64,000 nucleotides of DNA, taken from the NCBI GenBank assembly GCA_036558645.1, contig DATBFG010000030.1:1-64000 (forward strand), read 5' to 3'. Of this stretch, positions 26,463 to 34,679 are shown piece by piece; the stretch's first letter is position 1; each line of letters opens with the position of its first letter. The notes beneath the pieces were generated by a model. It was not told the origin of the DNA. It saw only the letters and a program-made list of their open reading frames with translations, and made no database searches. This DNA is from DATBFG01 sp036558645. Lineage in GTDB: Bacteria; Acidobacteriota; Terriglobia; Terriglobales; Acidobacteriaceae. A program made the translations under genes and the position numbers.

Positions 26463-28016
26463 ATGAGCCAACCAATCAGCAACCTTCCTGCAGAGCGGAA
26501 GTACGATTCCTTGTGGATTGCCTTCACAATCGGCGCCTGCGCGGTCATCCTGCAGATGTTCACGAACGGACAATATGGCTACTTTCGTGACGAACTTTAT
26601 TACCTGGCAGCGAGTGATCATCTTGCGTTTGGCTACGTCGACTTCGCTCCTCTCATCGCGGTTCTTACTCATCTCAGCCGGGCGATGTTAGGCAGCTCAC
26701 TGCACGCCATTCGGCTGCTCCCCGCGCTTGCATTCGGCGCGGAAATACTGCTAACCGGCCTTATCACACAGGAACTTGGCGGAAGACGATGGGCGACCTT
26801 ACTTGCTTGCATTTCGGTCCTAACGGCACCTGTCATTCTTGCCAATGCCAACCGGCTGTCCATGAACCCGCTCGAGCCCTTGTTCTGGATGGGCGCCCTT
26901 TACTTCGTGCTTCTCACCATCAATCGTAACCAACCCACACTTCTCGTATGGTCCGGCGTGTTGCTCGGACTCGGACTTGAAAACAAGCACTCGACCATCT
27001 TCTTCATCAGCGCGCTCGTCGTGGGTTTGTTGCTCACCGACGCGCGCTCGCTTCTGAGAAGCAAATGGTTCTGGATCGCCGTTGTTATTACTGTTGCAAT
27101 TGCACTGCCTAACTTTGTTTGGCAGTACCTTAACCATTTCCCAACTCTCGAGGACCTAAGAAATGTAAAAGCACTCCATAAAAACGTGGAGTTGCCCCCG
27201 CTGCCATTCCTTCAGCAGCAACTCATGACGCTCGGCCCAATCAGCGCCCTGGTCTGGATCCCTGGAATGATCTACGTGCTTTTTGTAGGAAAAGTTCGAC
27301 GCTACCGGTTTGTGGGAATCACGTATCTTGCCTTCCTCGGGGTCATGATGTATCTCAAAGGCAAGGACTACTACCTGGCGCCAATCTATCCCGTGCTTTA
27401 TGCCGCCGGCGCCACCTTCTGGGAGCACATGGCTTCACAGCGTCAACGCTTACGATGGGTGAAGATCGCCATGCCGGCAGCTATCCTCCTATCCGGATGC
27501 GTCACTGTGCCAATTGTGCTCCCTATCCTCCCTCCCGACAGGGTCGCGCCGTACTTTGAGCGGCTCGGCGTCGACATCCCGCGTACCGAAAACGGCATGC
27601 AGGGCCTGCTGCCGCAGTACTTCGCAGACGAGTTTGGCTGGCCGGAGATGGTCGCAACTGTCGCCGACGTGTACCATGCCTTGCCGGCCGACGAACAAGC
27701 ACACACTGCCATCCTTGCCGGCAACTACGGAGGCGCGGGCGCCATTGACTTCTTCGGTCCGCAATATGGGCTGCCGAAGGCCATCAGCGCCCACCAGAAC
27801 TACTATCTCTGGGGAACTCGCGACTTCACCGGCGAGAGCATCATTCTGCTGGAATGGAATCTAAGAGAGGCACAATACTGGTGCGGTAGCGTTGAGCAGG
27901 GCCCGGAGATCCATCCTTATTACGGGATGAGTTGGGAGCACTACAACATTCTCATCTGCCACGATCTGAAAATCCCTTTAAAGCAGGCCTGGCCGGAATT
28001 CAAATTCTGGAACTAA
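26463..28016 (+). CDS. Membrane glycosyltransferase, GT39/ArnT-like
   Basis: The 517-residue integral membrane protein matches the dolichyl-phosphate-mannose mannosyltransferase (PMT_2/ArnT) superfamily. It transfers sugars from a polyprenyl-phosphate donor to an acceptor on the outer side of the inner membrane. The catalytic acidic pair is in YFRDELYYLAASDHL in the first periplasmic loop, after helix 1. About ten further helices follow, and the C-terminal 150 residues form a soluble domain (VATVADVYHALPADEQAH and IDFFGPQYGLP). It starts with an ATG that has a poor ribosome site. The acceptor cannot be inferred from neighbours. Confidence 0.88.
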   Translation: MSQPISNLPAERKYDSLWIAFTIGACAVILQMFTNGQYGYFRDELYYLAASDHLAFGYVDFAPLIAVLTHLSRAMLGSSLHAIRLLPALAFGAEILLTGLITQELGGRRWATLLACISVLTAPVILANANRLSMNPLEPLFWMGALYFVLLTINRNQPTLLVWSGVLLGLGLENKHSTIFFISALVVGLLLTDARSLLRSKWFWIAVVITVAIALPNFVWQYLNHFPTLEDLRNVKALHKNVELPPLPFLQQQLMTLGPISALVWIPGMIYVLFVGKVRRYRFVGITYLAFLGVMMYLKGKDYYLAPIYPVLYAAGATFWEHMASQRQRLRWVKIAMPAAILLSGCVTVPIVLPILPPDRVAPYFERLGVDIPRTENGMQGLLPQYFADEFGWPEMVATVADVYHALPADEQAHTAILAGNYGGAGAIDFFGPQYGLPKAISAHQNYYLWGTRDFTGESIILLEWNLREAQYWCGSVEQGPEIHPYYGMSWEHYNILICHDLKIPLKQAWPEFKFWN

Positions 28017-28083
28017 CGGGCAGCTCGAATACTGCGCTACCGATTCGATAAAATGGCAGTCTCATCATCTCGAGGTATTCAGC

Positions 28084-28749
28084 ATGCAACGGGCGTTCGG
28101 CTTATCGATCCCTCAGACCCTTGAGGACGTGTGCGATCCTTCGCGTCTGGCGTTGATCGTCTACGACATGCAGGTGGGCATCGTAAGTCAGATCAAGAAT
28201 GGATTAGGGATTACGCAAAAAGTTCTCGAAATTCTGAACGCGGCCCGCGAAGCGCACATACGAGTTTTCTTCACCCGCCACATGTCGTTGCCAAAGGAAC
28301 TCATGGGTGCGGCGCAGATGCGCATGGCCATGGCATGGCAGCGCGTGCATTCGCCCGATCAAGTCACGCCCTGGTTCCTACGCGACGCACCCGGTTTTCA
28401 TCTGATTCCCGAGATGAAGCCATTGGACAGTGAAGCCGTAATCGACAAGATCACAATGTCAGCGTTCGAGGGCACGCCGCTGAACATTGCCCTGCGGGAT
28501 TGCGGCATCAGCGCATTCGCCATCGTGGGGATTGCGATGGAAATTGGAATTGAACCGACGGTTCGACAAGGAGCCGACCTGGGTTACATTCCAGTGGTGG
28601 TAAAGGATGCCTGTGGGTGCGGTCACGCCGATGCCGCAGCTCGATCCATTGCGAGTCTGGAATTTGCTGGCGACTCACTGTTTACCGATACCAACGAAAT
28701 TTGCGCACAGTTTCGCCGGATAACTTTGCCTGCCAATCGCGCCTCGTAG
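28084..28749 (+). CDS. Isochorismatase-fold hydrolase with Gly in place of Cys
   Basis: The 221-residue protein has the isochorismatase/cysteine-hydrolase fold. Asp28 (VYDMQ) and Lys122 (IDKITMSAFEGTPL) of the active-site triad are present. The usual Cys position reads Gly155 in GIAMEIGIEPT. True isochorismatases such as EntB and PhzD also have Gly there and hydrolyse vinyl ethers, whereas nicotinamidases and carbamoylsarcosinases need Cys. I therefore infer a Cys-independent hydrolase, or a non-amidase. No siderophore or phenazine genes are adjacent. The ATG is preceded by CGAGG about nine bases upstream. Confidence 0.85.
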   Translation: MQRAFGLSIPQTLEDVCDPSRLALIVYDMQVGIVSQIKNGLGITQKVLEILNAAREAHIRVFFTRHMSLPKELMGAAQMRMAMAWQRVHSPDQVTPWFLRDAPGFHLIPEMKPLDSEAVIDKITMSAFEGTPLNIALRDCGISAFAIVGIAMEIGIEPTVRQGADLGYIPVVVKDACGCGHADAAARSIASLEFAGDSLFTDTNEICAQFRRITLPANRAS

Positions 28750-28783
28750 CAGATGTTGGTGTCATTGGACAATAGGGATCAAG

Positions 28784-29782
28784 GTGGTTTTCAGAACTCT
28801 CATAGGTGCGCTCGTTCTCGTGCTCGCAGCCTGCGGCGCAATAGGCCAGGAAATTCCTACGCTGCGCAGTCAATCGAACGTCGTGCTGGTACCTGCTTTA
28901 GTCAAAGATCAGAATGGCCAGGTGATTGACGGTCTAACGGCAGATGACTTCGTCATCGAGGATGATGGAGTTCCTCAAGCCGTTGAGTTGGAGGATTCCG
29001 TGGAATCCGATCCCGTTTCCGTCATCTTGGTCATTCAGACCGGACGCCGTGCCCGCCGAGAGTTTCCACGTATCCAAGGCTTGAGCTCGCTGGTGACTCC
29101 TCTCCTCGATCAGCCTCACACCCGCATGGCATTGCTGGAGTTCGATAGCCATGTGCAGATAACCCGTGAGTTTTCTGAGGTCTCGGGAGACGTCGATAAA
29201 TACCTTCAGGATCTCCAACCGGGCGATAACGGGGCGGTCATTCTTGACGCACTGAATCTTGGCATCAATCTGCTGGGTAAAGAACCTGAAAATCGCAAGC
29301 GAGTTTTGCTGTTGGTCAGCGAAATGCGCGATCACGGCAGTCGCATCGCCACCATTGACGACATCGTGGCTGCAGTCGGGAAGAACAACATCGTGATGCA
29401 TACGATTGCCTACTCTCCCGCCGTGTCGCAAGTGCTGGATACGGAACGTGGATCCAACCGCGATGAGACCGGCTGGAACGCACCGCCTGACCTGCTGGCG
29501 CTACTAGCGCTGGCCAGGAACTCGATGAAAAAGAATGTCGCGAAAACGATTTCGCAGATGACCGGAGGTGAGTACGAGGAGTTTGCTACCCGCAAGCATT
29601 TCGAGCAGGACATGACCGGCTTTACCAATCACATTCACAGCCGGTATATGCTCAGCTTCACCCCGCACGATCCACATGCAGGACTTCACCAGATACGCGT
29701 ACGCTTGAAACAGCCACGTGACGGCGTGACCATCATTGCAAGAAGCAGTTATTGGGCAGAGGGCGCGCCGAGCGAACGTTAA
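28784..29782 (+). CDS. Exported VWFA-related protein with degenerate MIDAS
   Basis: The 332-residue protein starts at GTG and has a signal peptide with a possible lipobox-like VLAACGAIG. It resembles the VWFA-related family common in Acidobacteriota: the N-terminal block VVLVPALVKDQNGQVIDGLTADDFVIEDDGVPQ, then a von Willebrand A domain. The metal site DxSxS reads VIQTGRR, so the first Asp and both Ser are lost and metal-dependent adhesion is unlikely. The C-terminal strand motif HIHSRYMLSFTPHDP is also typical of the family. It lies 34 bases after the isochorismatase-fold gene, so the two may share a transcript. The function is unknown. Confidence 0.8.
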   Translation: MVFRTLIGALVLVLAACGAIGQEIPTLRSQSNVVLVPALVKDQNGQVIDGLTADDFVIEDDGVPQAVELEDSVESDPVSVILVIQTGRRARREFPRIQGLSSLVTPLLDQPHTRMALLEFDSHVQITREFSEVSGDVDKYLQDLQPGDNGAVILDALNLGINLLGKEPENRKRVLLLVSEMRDHGSRIATIDDIVAAVGKNNIVMHTIAYSPAVSQVLDTERGSNRDETGWNAPPDLLALLALARNSMKKNVAKTISQMTGGEYEEFATRKHFEQDMTGFTNHIHSRYMLSFTPHDPHAGLHQIRVRLKQPRDGVTIIARSSYWAEGAPSER

Positions 29783-29794
29783 AGAGCGCTACGA

Positions 29795-31297
29795 CTACTC
29801 TGCGAACCCGTCCGGCTGACTGACAGCAATCCGTACCTGGTGATCGATAAACTCGCGTCCAGCAGCCAGAGCTTTGCGGTTGATCTCGAGCAATTCGGTC
29901 TTCTTCACTTTGTCTCGCAGAACCCCCATCGCTGTTCCCGCCGCAAGGCATTCAGTTTCCTCGAGAAGCGCACCCATCAGCACGATGTTTGTTGCCTTGG
30001 TTGAGCCGAGCTTGTCGGCGATCTCCGACGCAGCAATGCAGATGACGCGTACGCCAGGAGGAGTAACGAAGTCCGTCGGCAGAGCTTCGCGGTTATAGAG
30101 AATCACACCACCGGGGGCGACCTGAGCAGCGAATTTGCGCAGGGAGATTTCATTCATCGCGATGAGCGCATCCGGATGCGAGATCAGGGGCGAGCCTATT
30201 CTTTCTTTCGACAGGCAGACATGGCAATGCGCGCTTCCGGAACGCATCTCCGGCCCATAAGACGGTAGCCAGCTGACGTCCAGGCCCTCGCGCATCCCCA
30301 TTTCTGTAAGCAACTGCCCGAGTAGAAGCACGCCCTGCCCTCCAAAACCGGCGACTTTGATGGTGAAGTCCTTGAAGTGATGATGATGCTGGATCTGCGT
30401 CGTGGATGAACCTTCTTGGGTAGCAATCTCGAGCACTTCCGCCACCGGGCGCTGCGGAGGATTGATTCCCGCAGGGATCTCCGGCGCCTGGTCGCGGAAA
30501 ACATTAAGCGGGAAAGCGGGAATCATGGCGTTCTGAATCCATTGCCGGGCAACGACGGGATCCTTGCCCCAGATTGTGGGACAGGGAGAAAGTATCTCGA
30601 CGAATGAAAATCCGGTGCCGTCGCGCTGAATCTCCAGCGCTTTCTTTACGGCACGCCGCGCTTTCATGATGTTCTTGTTATCCGACAGGGCAACACGTTC
30701 GATATAGACCGGCGCTTGCAACGTCGAGAGCAGCTCCGCCATGTGTAGCGGATAGCCTTCATTCGAGGCCCTGCGCCCCCAAGGTGTCGTGGTGCTCTTC
30801 TCCCCAACCAGGGTTGTGGGCGCGAGTTGCCCACCTGTCATTCCGTAGATTCCGTTGTTCACGAAGAATACGCTGATCTTCTCGCCGCGATTCGCAGCAT
30901 GCACGATCTCTGCAGTACCGATAGCGGCCAGATCGCCATCGCCTTGGTAGGAAATGACAATCTTTCCCGGGTGCGCACGTTTGATTGCAGTGGCAGAGGC
31001 GGGAGCGCGACCATGCGCAACCTGCACGTTTCCAACGTCGAAGTAGTAATAGGCGAACACGGAACATCCTACGGGGCTTACGAAAATAGCGCTGTCCTGC
31101 AACTCGAGTTCCTGTAGCGCCTCAGCGATCAGCTTGTGAACCACGCCGTGACCGCAACCGGGGCAGTAATGTGTCTGGTGCTGCAGGTCGCCCTTGCGCT
31201 CATAGGTGTCGTAAAAAACCGGCGACTTGGAGTGAATAATTTCGTATCCGCTGTTGCTGATCTCCGGCTCCGTCAATCCAACTTTTTCGTCTGCCAT
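29795..31297 (-). CDS. 2-oxoacid:ferredoxin oxidoreductase, fused beta-gamma subunits
   Basis: The 500-residue protein joins two subunits. Residues 1-300 are the ThDP-binding beta subunit: CPGCGH with Cys45 and Cys48, a Mg/ThDP motif SYQGDGDLAAIGTAE, and NNGIYGMTGGQ. After a short His-rich linker (HHHH at 303-306), residues 312-500 are the gamma domain: KVAGFGGQGVLLLGQ, SYGPEMRSGSAHCHV, ALIAMNE. With the alpha subunit and ferredoxin encoded just upstream, it should oxidatively decarboxylate a 2-oxoacid to an acyl-CoA and reduce ferredoxin. I chose the ATG at 31297, preceded by AAAGGA. The longer reading to 31663 runs inside the alpha gene and is rejected. Confidence 0.92.
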   Translation of the reverse strand: MADEKVGLTEPEISNSGYEIIHSKSPVFYDTYERKGDLQHQTHYCPGCGHGVVHKLIAEALQELELQDSAIFVSPVGCSVFAYYYFDVGNVQVAHGRAPASATAIKRAHPGKIVISYQGDGDLAAIGTAEIVHAANRGEKISVFFVNNGIYGMTGGQLAPTTLVGEKSTTTPWGRRASNEGYPLHMAELLSTLQAPVYIERVALSDNKNIMKARRAVKKALEIQRDGTGFSFVEILSPCPTIWGKDPVVARQWIQNAMIPAFPLNVFRDQAPEIPAGINPPQRPVAEVLEIATQEGSSTTQIQHHHHFKDFTIKVAGFGGQGVLLLGQLLTEMGMREGLDVSWLPSYGPEMRSGSAHCHVCLSKERIGSPLISHPDALIAMNEISLRKFAAQVAPGGVILYNREALPTDFVTPPGVRVICIAASEIADKLGSTKATNIVLMGALLEETECLAAGTAMGVLRDKVKKTELLEINRKALAAGREFIDHQVRIAVSQPDGFAE

Positions 31298-31320
31298 TGG
31301 GATGTCCTTTATACGGATCC

Positions 31321-32370
31321 TTATGCCATCACCGCCATGCGCTGGACGATCTGTTCCACCAACTCTTCCGTGGACGGAACATTCCCGCCCACCCGTCCAT
31401 AGAACTCGACAGGGACTTTGCCATTGAGCGCGAGGCGAACATCTTCCACCATCTGGCCGTTGCTTAACTCGACCACCAGGACTTTCTGTGCCCGCTCTGC
31501 GGTCTGTGCCAGTGCCTTCGATGGGTACGGCCACAGCGTCAAGGGGCGGAATAAGCCAACCTTGATTCCCTGCTGTCGCGCCTGTTGCACCGCCGAGCAC
31601 AGTACGCGGGAGACAATTCCGTATCCGACTAACAGGATTTCTGCATCTTCCGTCTCGTAACACTCGTGACGGGCTTCGACCTGTGCGCGTATGTACTTTG
31701 CCTCCAGCTTCCGCTGATGTGCTTCTAGATCGTCAGGCTCTAGATAAATCGAGCTGATCAAATTCTTGCGAGTTTCAGCCGTCCCTTTCACTGCCCATGG
31801 CTTCTCGGGAGCAGTAATCGCGCGATATTCAAGGTCGAGCGGCCCCATCATCTGACCGATGAATCCATCTGCAATTACGATCGCTGGATTGCGATACTTG
31901 TCCGCCAGGTCGAAAGCCAGAATCGTGAAATCCGCCATCTCCTGCACTGAAGCCGGGGCCAACACGATATTGCGGTAGTTGCCATGGCCTCCGCCCTTCA
32001 CCATGGCGAAGTAATCGCTTTGTTCAGGAGCAATGTTGCCCAGACCTGGACCACCGCGTACCACATCAACGATTACGCATGGCAGCTCAGCGCCCGCGAG
32101 ATACGAAATGCCTTCTTGCATCAGGCTCAGTCCAGGACCGGACGATCCGGTCATGACGCGCTCGCCCGCGGCCGCAGCACCGTAAACCATGTTGATCGCG
32201 GCTACTTCGCTTTCAGCTTGCAAGAACGTGCCGCCGACTTGCGGGATATACAACGCCGCGTATTCGGCGATCTCACTTGCCGGGGTGATGGGATACCCGT
32301 AGTAGGAGCGGCATCCGGCGAGCACCGCGCCCTTCACGATTGCAACGTTGCCCTTACAGAGCTGTCGCAT
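31321..32370 (-). CDS. 2-oxoacid:ferredoxin oxidoreductase alpha subunit (KorA/VorB-like)
   Basis: The 349-residue alpha subunit carries the pyrimidine-binding domain and transketolase C-terminal domain. Visible motifs are GYPITPASEIAEY, TFLQAESEVAAINMVYGAAAAG, TGSSGPGLSLMQEG and GPGLGNIAPEQSDYF. These resemble 2-oxoglutarate or 2-oxoisovalerate:ferredoxin oxidoreductases. The exact substrate cannot be decided here, although the neighbouring CoA-transferase fits branched-chain or succinyl products. The start overlaps the end of the ferredoxin gene by 17 bases. The beta-gamma gene follows 23 bases after its stop. Confidence 0.93.
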   Translation of the reverse strand: MRQLCKGNVAIVKGAVLAGCRSYYGYPITPASEIAEYAALYIPQVGGTFLQAESEVAAINMVYGAAAAGERVMTGSSGPGLSLMQEGISYLAGAELPCVIVDVVRGGPGLGNIAPEQSDYFAMVKGGGHGNYRNIVLAPASVQEMADFTILAFDLADKYRNPAIVIADGFIGQMMGPLDLEYRAITAPEKPWAVKGTAETRKNLISSIYLEPDDLEAHQRKLEAKYIRAQVEARHECYETEDAEILLVGYGIVSRVLCSAVQQARQQGIKVGLFRPLTLWPYPSKALAQTAERAQKVLVVELSNGQMVEDVRLALNGKVPVEFYGRVGGNVPSTEELVEQIVQRMAVMA

Positions 32371-32635
32371 GTTTCCCTCCCGTGGGTGTCGTGGTTACCG
32401 CTTTCTTGGGAGCAGCAAGACGATAGACCGCGATGGCACCCGGCTCCGGGCAGCAGTAGAAGCAGATCCCGCACCCGGTGCAATCGGCGCCCGTATAGCG
32501 TGCAGGATGAACTCCATAAGCGCTCAACTCCGCCGCCAATTCCAGACACTTGGGCGGGCAGCTTTCCACGCACAATCCGCAGCCCTTGCACTCTTCCACA
32601 TCGATCGTGACTTTACCGCGCGATGGCCCTGGCAT
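32354..32635 (-). CDS. Two-cluster ferredoxin, delta subunit of the oxidoreductase
   Basis: The 93-residue protein has two 4Fe-4S binding motifs: CKGCGLCVESCPPKC (about residues 17-31) and CTGCGICFYCCPEPG. It would accept electrons from the ThDP/Fe-S core of the oxidoreductase encoded downstream. The C-terminus is a short Thr/Lys/Gly-rich tail. I chose the ATG at 32635, preceded by GAGGTG; the frame extends 15 more residues upstream into the CoA-transferase gene. The start follows the upstream stop by two bases, and the end overlaps the alpha-subunit gene. Confidence 0.92.
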   Translation of the reverse strand: MPGPSRGKVTIDVEECKGCGLCVESCPPKCLELAAELSAYGVHPARYTGADCTGCGICFYCCPEPGAIAVYRLAAPKKAVTTTPTGGKHATAL

Positions 32636-32637
32636 GT

Positions 32638-33966
32638 TCACCTCGTTACGGCATTCATTTTGTGCGGACGTTGCAGCCACTTGGTCTTTTCGCAGTATTC
32701 GTATAGCTCTTCCCGGAACTTCGGATGCGCAATCTCGATCAGCGATTTGGCGCGCTCGCGAATGGACTTGCCATGCAGGTACGCGACGCCGTATTCGGTA
32801 ACTACGTATCGCACCAACCCGCGGGATGTCACTACGCCTGCTCCTGGGCTCAGCATGGGCACAATCCGTGACACCGCCCCATTCTTGGCTGTAGAAGAGA
32901 TCGCAATAATCGGCTTGCCGCCCTTCGAACGCGACGCTCCACGCAAGAAATCCACCTGTCCACCGATGCCGCTATAGAACTGATTCCCAATCGAGTCCGA
33001 GCACACCTGTCCGGTCAAATCGATCTGCAGGGCAGAATTGATCGCAATCATGTTGTCATTTCGCGCAATCAGCGCCGGATCGTTGGTATACGCCGTGGGA
33101 TGGAACTCGAACATGGGATTGTTATCCACGAACTCGAACAGCTTGCTGGTGCCGAGCGCAAATCCGAGGATGATCTTGCGTGGCTTGAAGTTCTTGCGAT
33201 TTCCATTGATCACTCCCGCTTCAATCAGCGGGATCACGCCATCGGCGACCAGTTCACTATGGACTCCCAGGTCTTTGCGATCCATCAGCATGGGCAATAC
33301 GGCATCCGGAATGCCGCCGATCCCGGTCTGGAGTACTGCGCCATCTTCAATCAGGCCGGCGACGTTGCGGGCGATGGCCACGTGGAGATCGGTTGGTTCG
33401 ACTCTCTTCGCAGCGCACAATGGACGCGAGGACTCGACAACCACGTCGATATCGCTGACATGGATGAAGCTGTCGCCGTAGGTGCGCGGCATCTGGTCAT
33501 TAACCTGGGCCACGACATATCTGGCGCACTTTGCGGCGGTCAGAGTGGTGTCGACTCCGACCCCAAAGCTGCACAGTCCGTGAGCGTCCGGTGGGGAAAC
33601 TTCAATCAAGGCCACGTCGATCGGCATGGCTCCGCTTTCAAATAAGTCTTCGATTTCGCTCAAATAGATGGGAGTGTAGTCGGCGCGTCCTTCATTGATG
33701 GCGTCGCGCACGTTGCTGCCAATAAATACAGCGTTGTGACGGAAGTGGTCTGCCATGTCCGGGGCGACGTAGGGCGCCGCACCCATCGTCATCATGTGGA
33801 CGATTTCCACGTCCTCCACATACGGTGCGCGGCGCATAAGCGCTTCCACCAGAGTCTCGGGTTCAGCACAACCCGGCTGGATGTAAACACGCATGCCGGA
33901 CTGCACGCATCGCAATCCTTCGTCCGGAGTTCGCAGCTTCTTCTTGTATTCCGTCTCCCACGACAT
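32638..33966 (-). CDS. Acetyl-CoA hydrolase/transferase family protein
   Basis: The 442-residue enzyme belongs to the family of 4-hydroxybutyrate, succinate and acetate CoA-transferases. Two alpha/beta CoA-transferase domains are visible. The probable catalytic Glu is in DLGVHSELVADGV, and the oxyanion/CoA loop in FYSGIGGQVDFLRGA. The likely job in this operon is to exchange CoA between the acyl-CoA formed by the oxidoreductase and a free acid, saving the thioester energy. The ATG at 33966 has AGGAG upstream. It overlaps the stop of the preceding gene (TGATG), so the two are translationally coupled. Confidence 0.9.
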   Translation of the reverse strand: MSWETEYKKKLRTPDEGLRCVQSGMRVYIQPGCAEPETLVEALMRRAPYVEDVEIVHMMTMGAAPYVAPDMADHFRHNAVFIGSNVRDAINEGRADYTPIYLSEIEDLFESGAMPIDVALIEVSPPDAHGLCSFGVGVDTTLTAAKCARYVVAQVNDQMPRTYGDSFIHVSDIDVVVESSRPLCAAKRVEPTDLHVAIARNVAGLIEDGAVLQTGIGGIPDAVLPMLMDRKDLGVHSELVADGVIPLIEAGVINGNRKNFKPRKIILGFALGTSKLFEFVDNNPMFEFHPTAYTNDPALIARNDNMIAINSALQIDLTGQVCSDSIGNQFYSGIGGQVDFLRGASRSKGGKPIIAISSTAKNGAVSRIVPMLSPGAGVVTSRGLVRYVVTEYGVAYLHGKSIRERAKSLIEIAHPKFREELYEYCEKTKWLQRPHKMNAVTR

Positions 33967-34445
33967 CAAACACTCTCCTTTAGCTCCGCATTCATCGAAC
34001 CCGACGTCATTGCAACTTGCTCACGCTCGTATCCCAAGGCGGCATAATAGATCGCCGAATCGAAGAACTGGTCGAGCAACTGCAACATCTCCAACTCGCC
34101 GAAGACTTCCGTGGGCCGCGACATCGATGATTCCTGCTTCAGGTATTCCCAGAGATTTTCCTTGGTGAAGATAATGGTCATCGCGAGCTGGCTCAGCGGT
34201 ACGTGCTGGCGGGCGCGTTTTGCGCCAATCTCCTTATATCTCGCCTCAATGTCGAACTCGCCCTTGCCCAGCAACCAGTCTCCCAGGTGGCGATAGATCT
34301 CGAACACTCTCTGCTTAAGCTCCTGGGCAGGAACATAGTTGTACGCCTGCGTGCACTCAGACTCCTGGACTTTTTTCAGAAGTCCATTCGCCAAGGCTTC
34401 GGAGTGGCGCTCGATGAGACGGACCAGCCGGTACGCGAGCATCAT
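33966..34445 (-). CDS. RsbRD_N-like all-helical sensory protein
   Basis: The 159-residue protein is all-helical. It resembles the N-terminal domain of RsbT co-antagonists (RsbRD_N): LVRLIERHSEALANGLLKKVQES, VPAQELKQRVFEIYRHLGDWLL, and the later LSQLAMTIIFTKENLWEYL. It has no STAS domain, kinase domain or DNA-binding domain. As the first gene of the 2-oxoacid oxidoreductase operon it may be a sensor or regulator of that pathway, but no mechanism is visible. The start is ATG. The family match is by eye and moderately uncertain. Confidence 0.7.
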   Translation of the reverse strand: MMLAYRLVRLIERHSEALANGLLKKVQESECTQAYNYVPAQELKQRVFEIYRHLGDWLLGKGEFDIEARYKEIGAKRARQHVPLSQLAMTIIFTKENLWEYLKQESSMSRPTEVFGELEMLQLLDQFFDSAIYYAALGYEREQVAMTSGSMNAELKESV

Positions 34446-34522
34446 GACAGCACTTCCTCACTCATCCTGACTTCAGTTTCAAGGTATCGCCGAGTTCCAG
34501 CCGTGACCATTAGCACAAGCGG

Positions 34523-34540
34523 ATGTGACCGCCATCACAT
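34523..34540. promoter_or_regulatory. Perfect CRP/FNR-type operator ATGTGA-N6-TCACAT
   Basis: ATGTGA (34523-34528), CCGCCA and TCACAT (34535-34540) match the Crp consensus TGTGA-N6-TCACA exactly. The site lies in the 234-base divergent region, about 78 bases before the oxidoreductase operon and 140 bases before the esterase gene. It could control either. Confidence 0.6.
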
Positions 34541-34679
34541 AGGTAAGGCCTTGCAAATGCGAGAGTTGCTGATATAGCCTCGGCGTTCAAGGGCCCCATC
34601 TGGGTGCGGAAGTTCTCCGAAATTGTCGGCCCGAAACGAACCCTGTAGATATGCTGCCAACAAAAATAAGGTCGTTGAA

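Noticed and set aside
31298..31663. Longer N-terminus of the beta-gamma oxidoreductase gene
   Set aside because: The extension lies inside the alpha-subunit gene, lacks family similarity, and the ATG at 31297 has a ribosome site.
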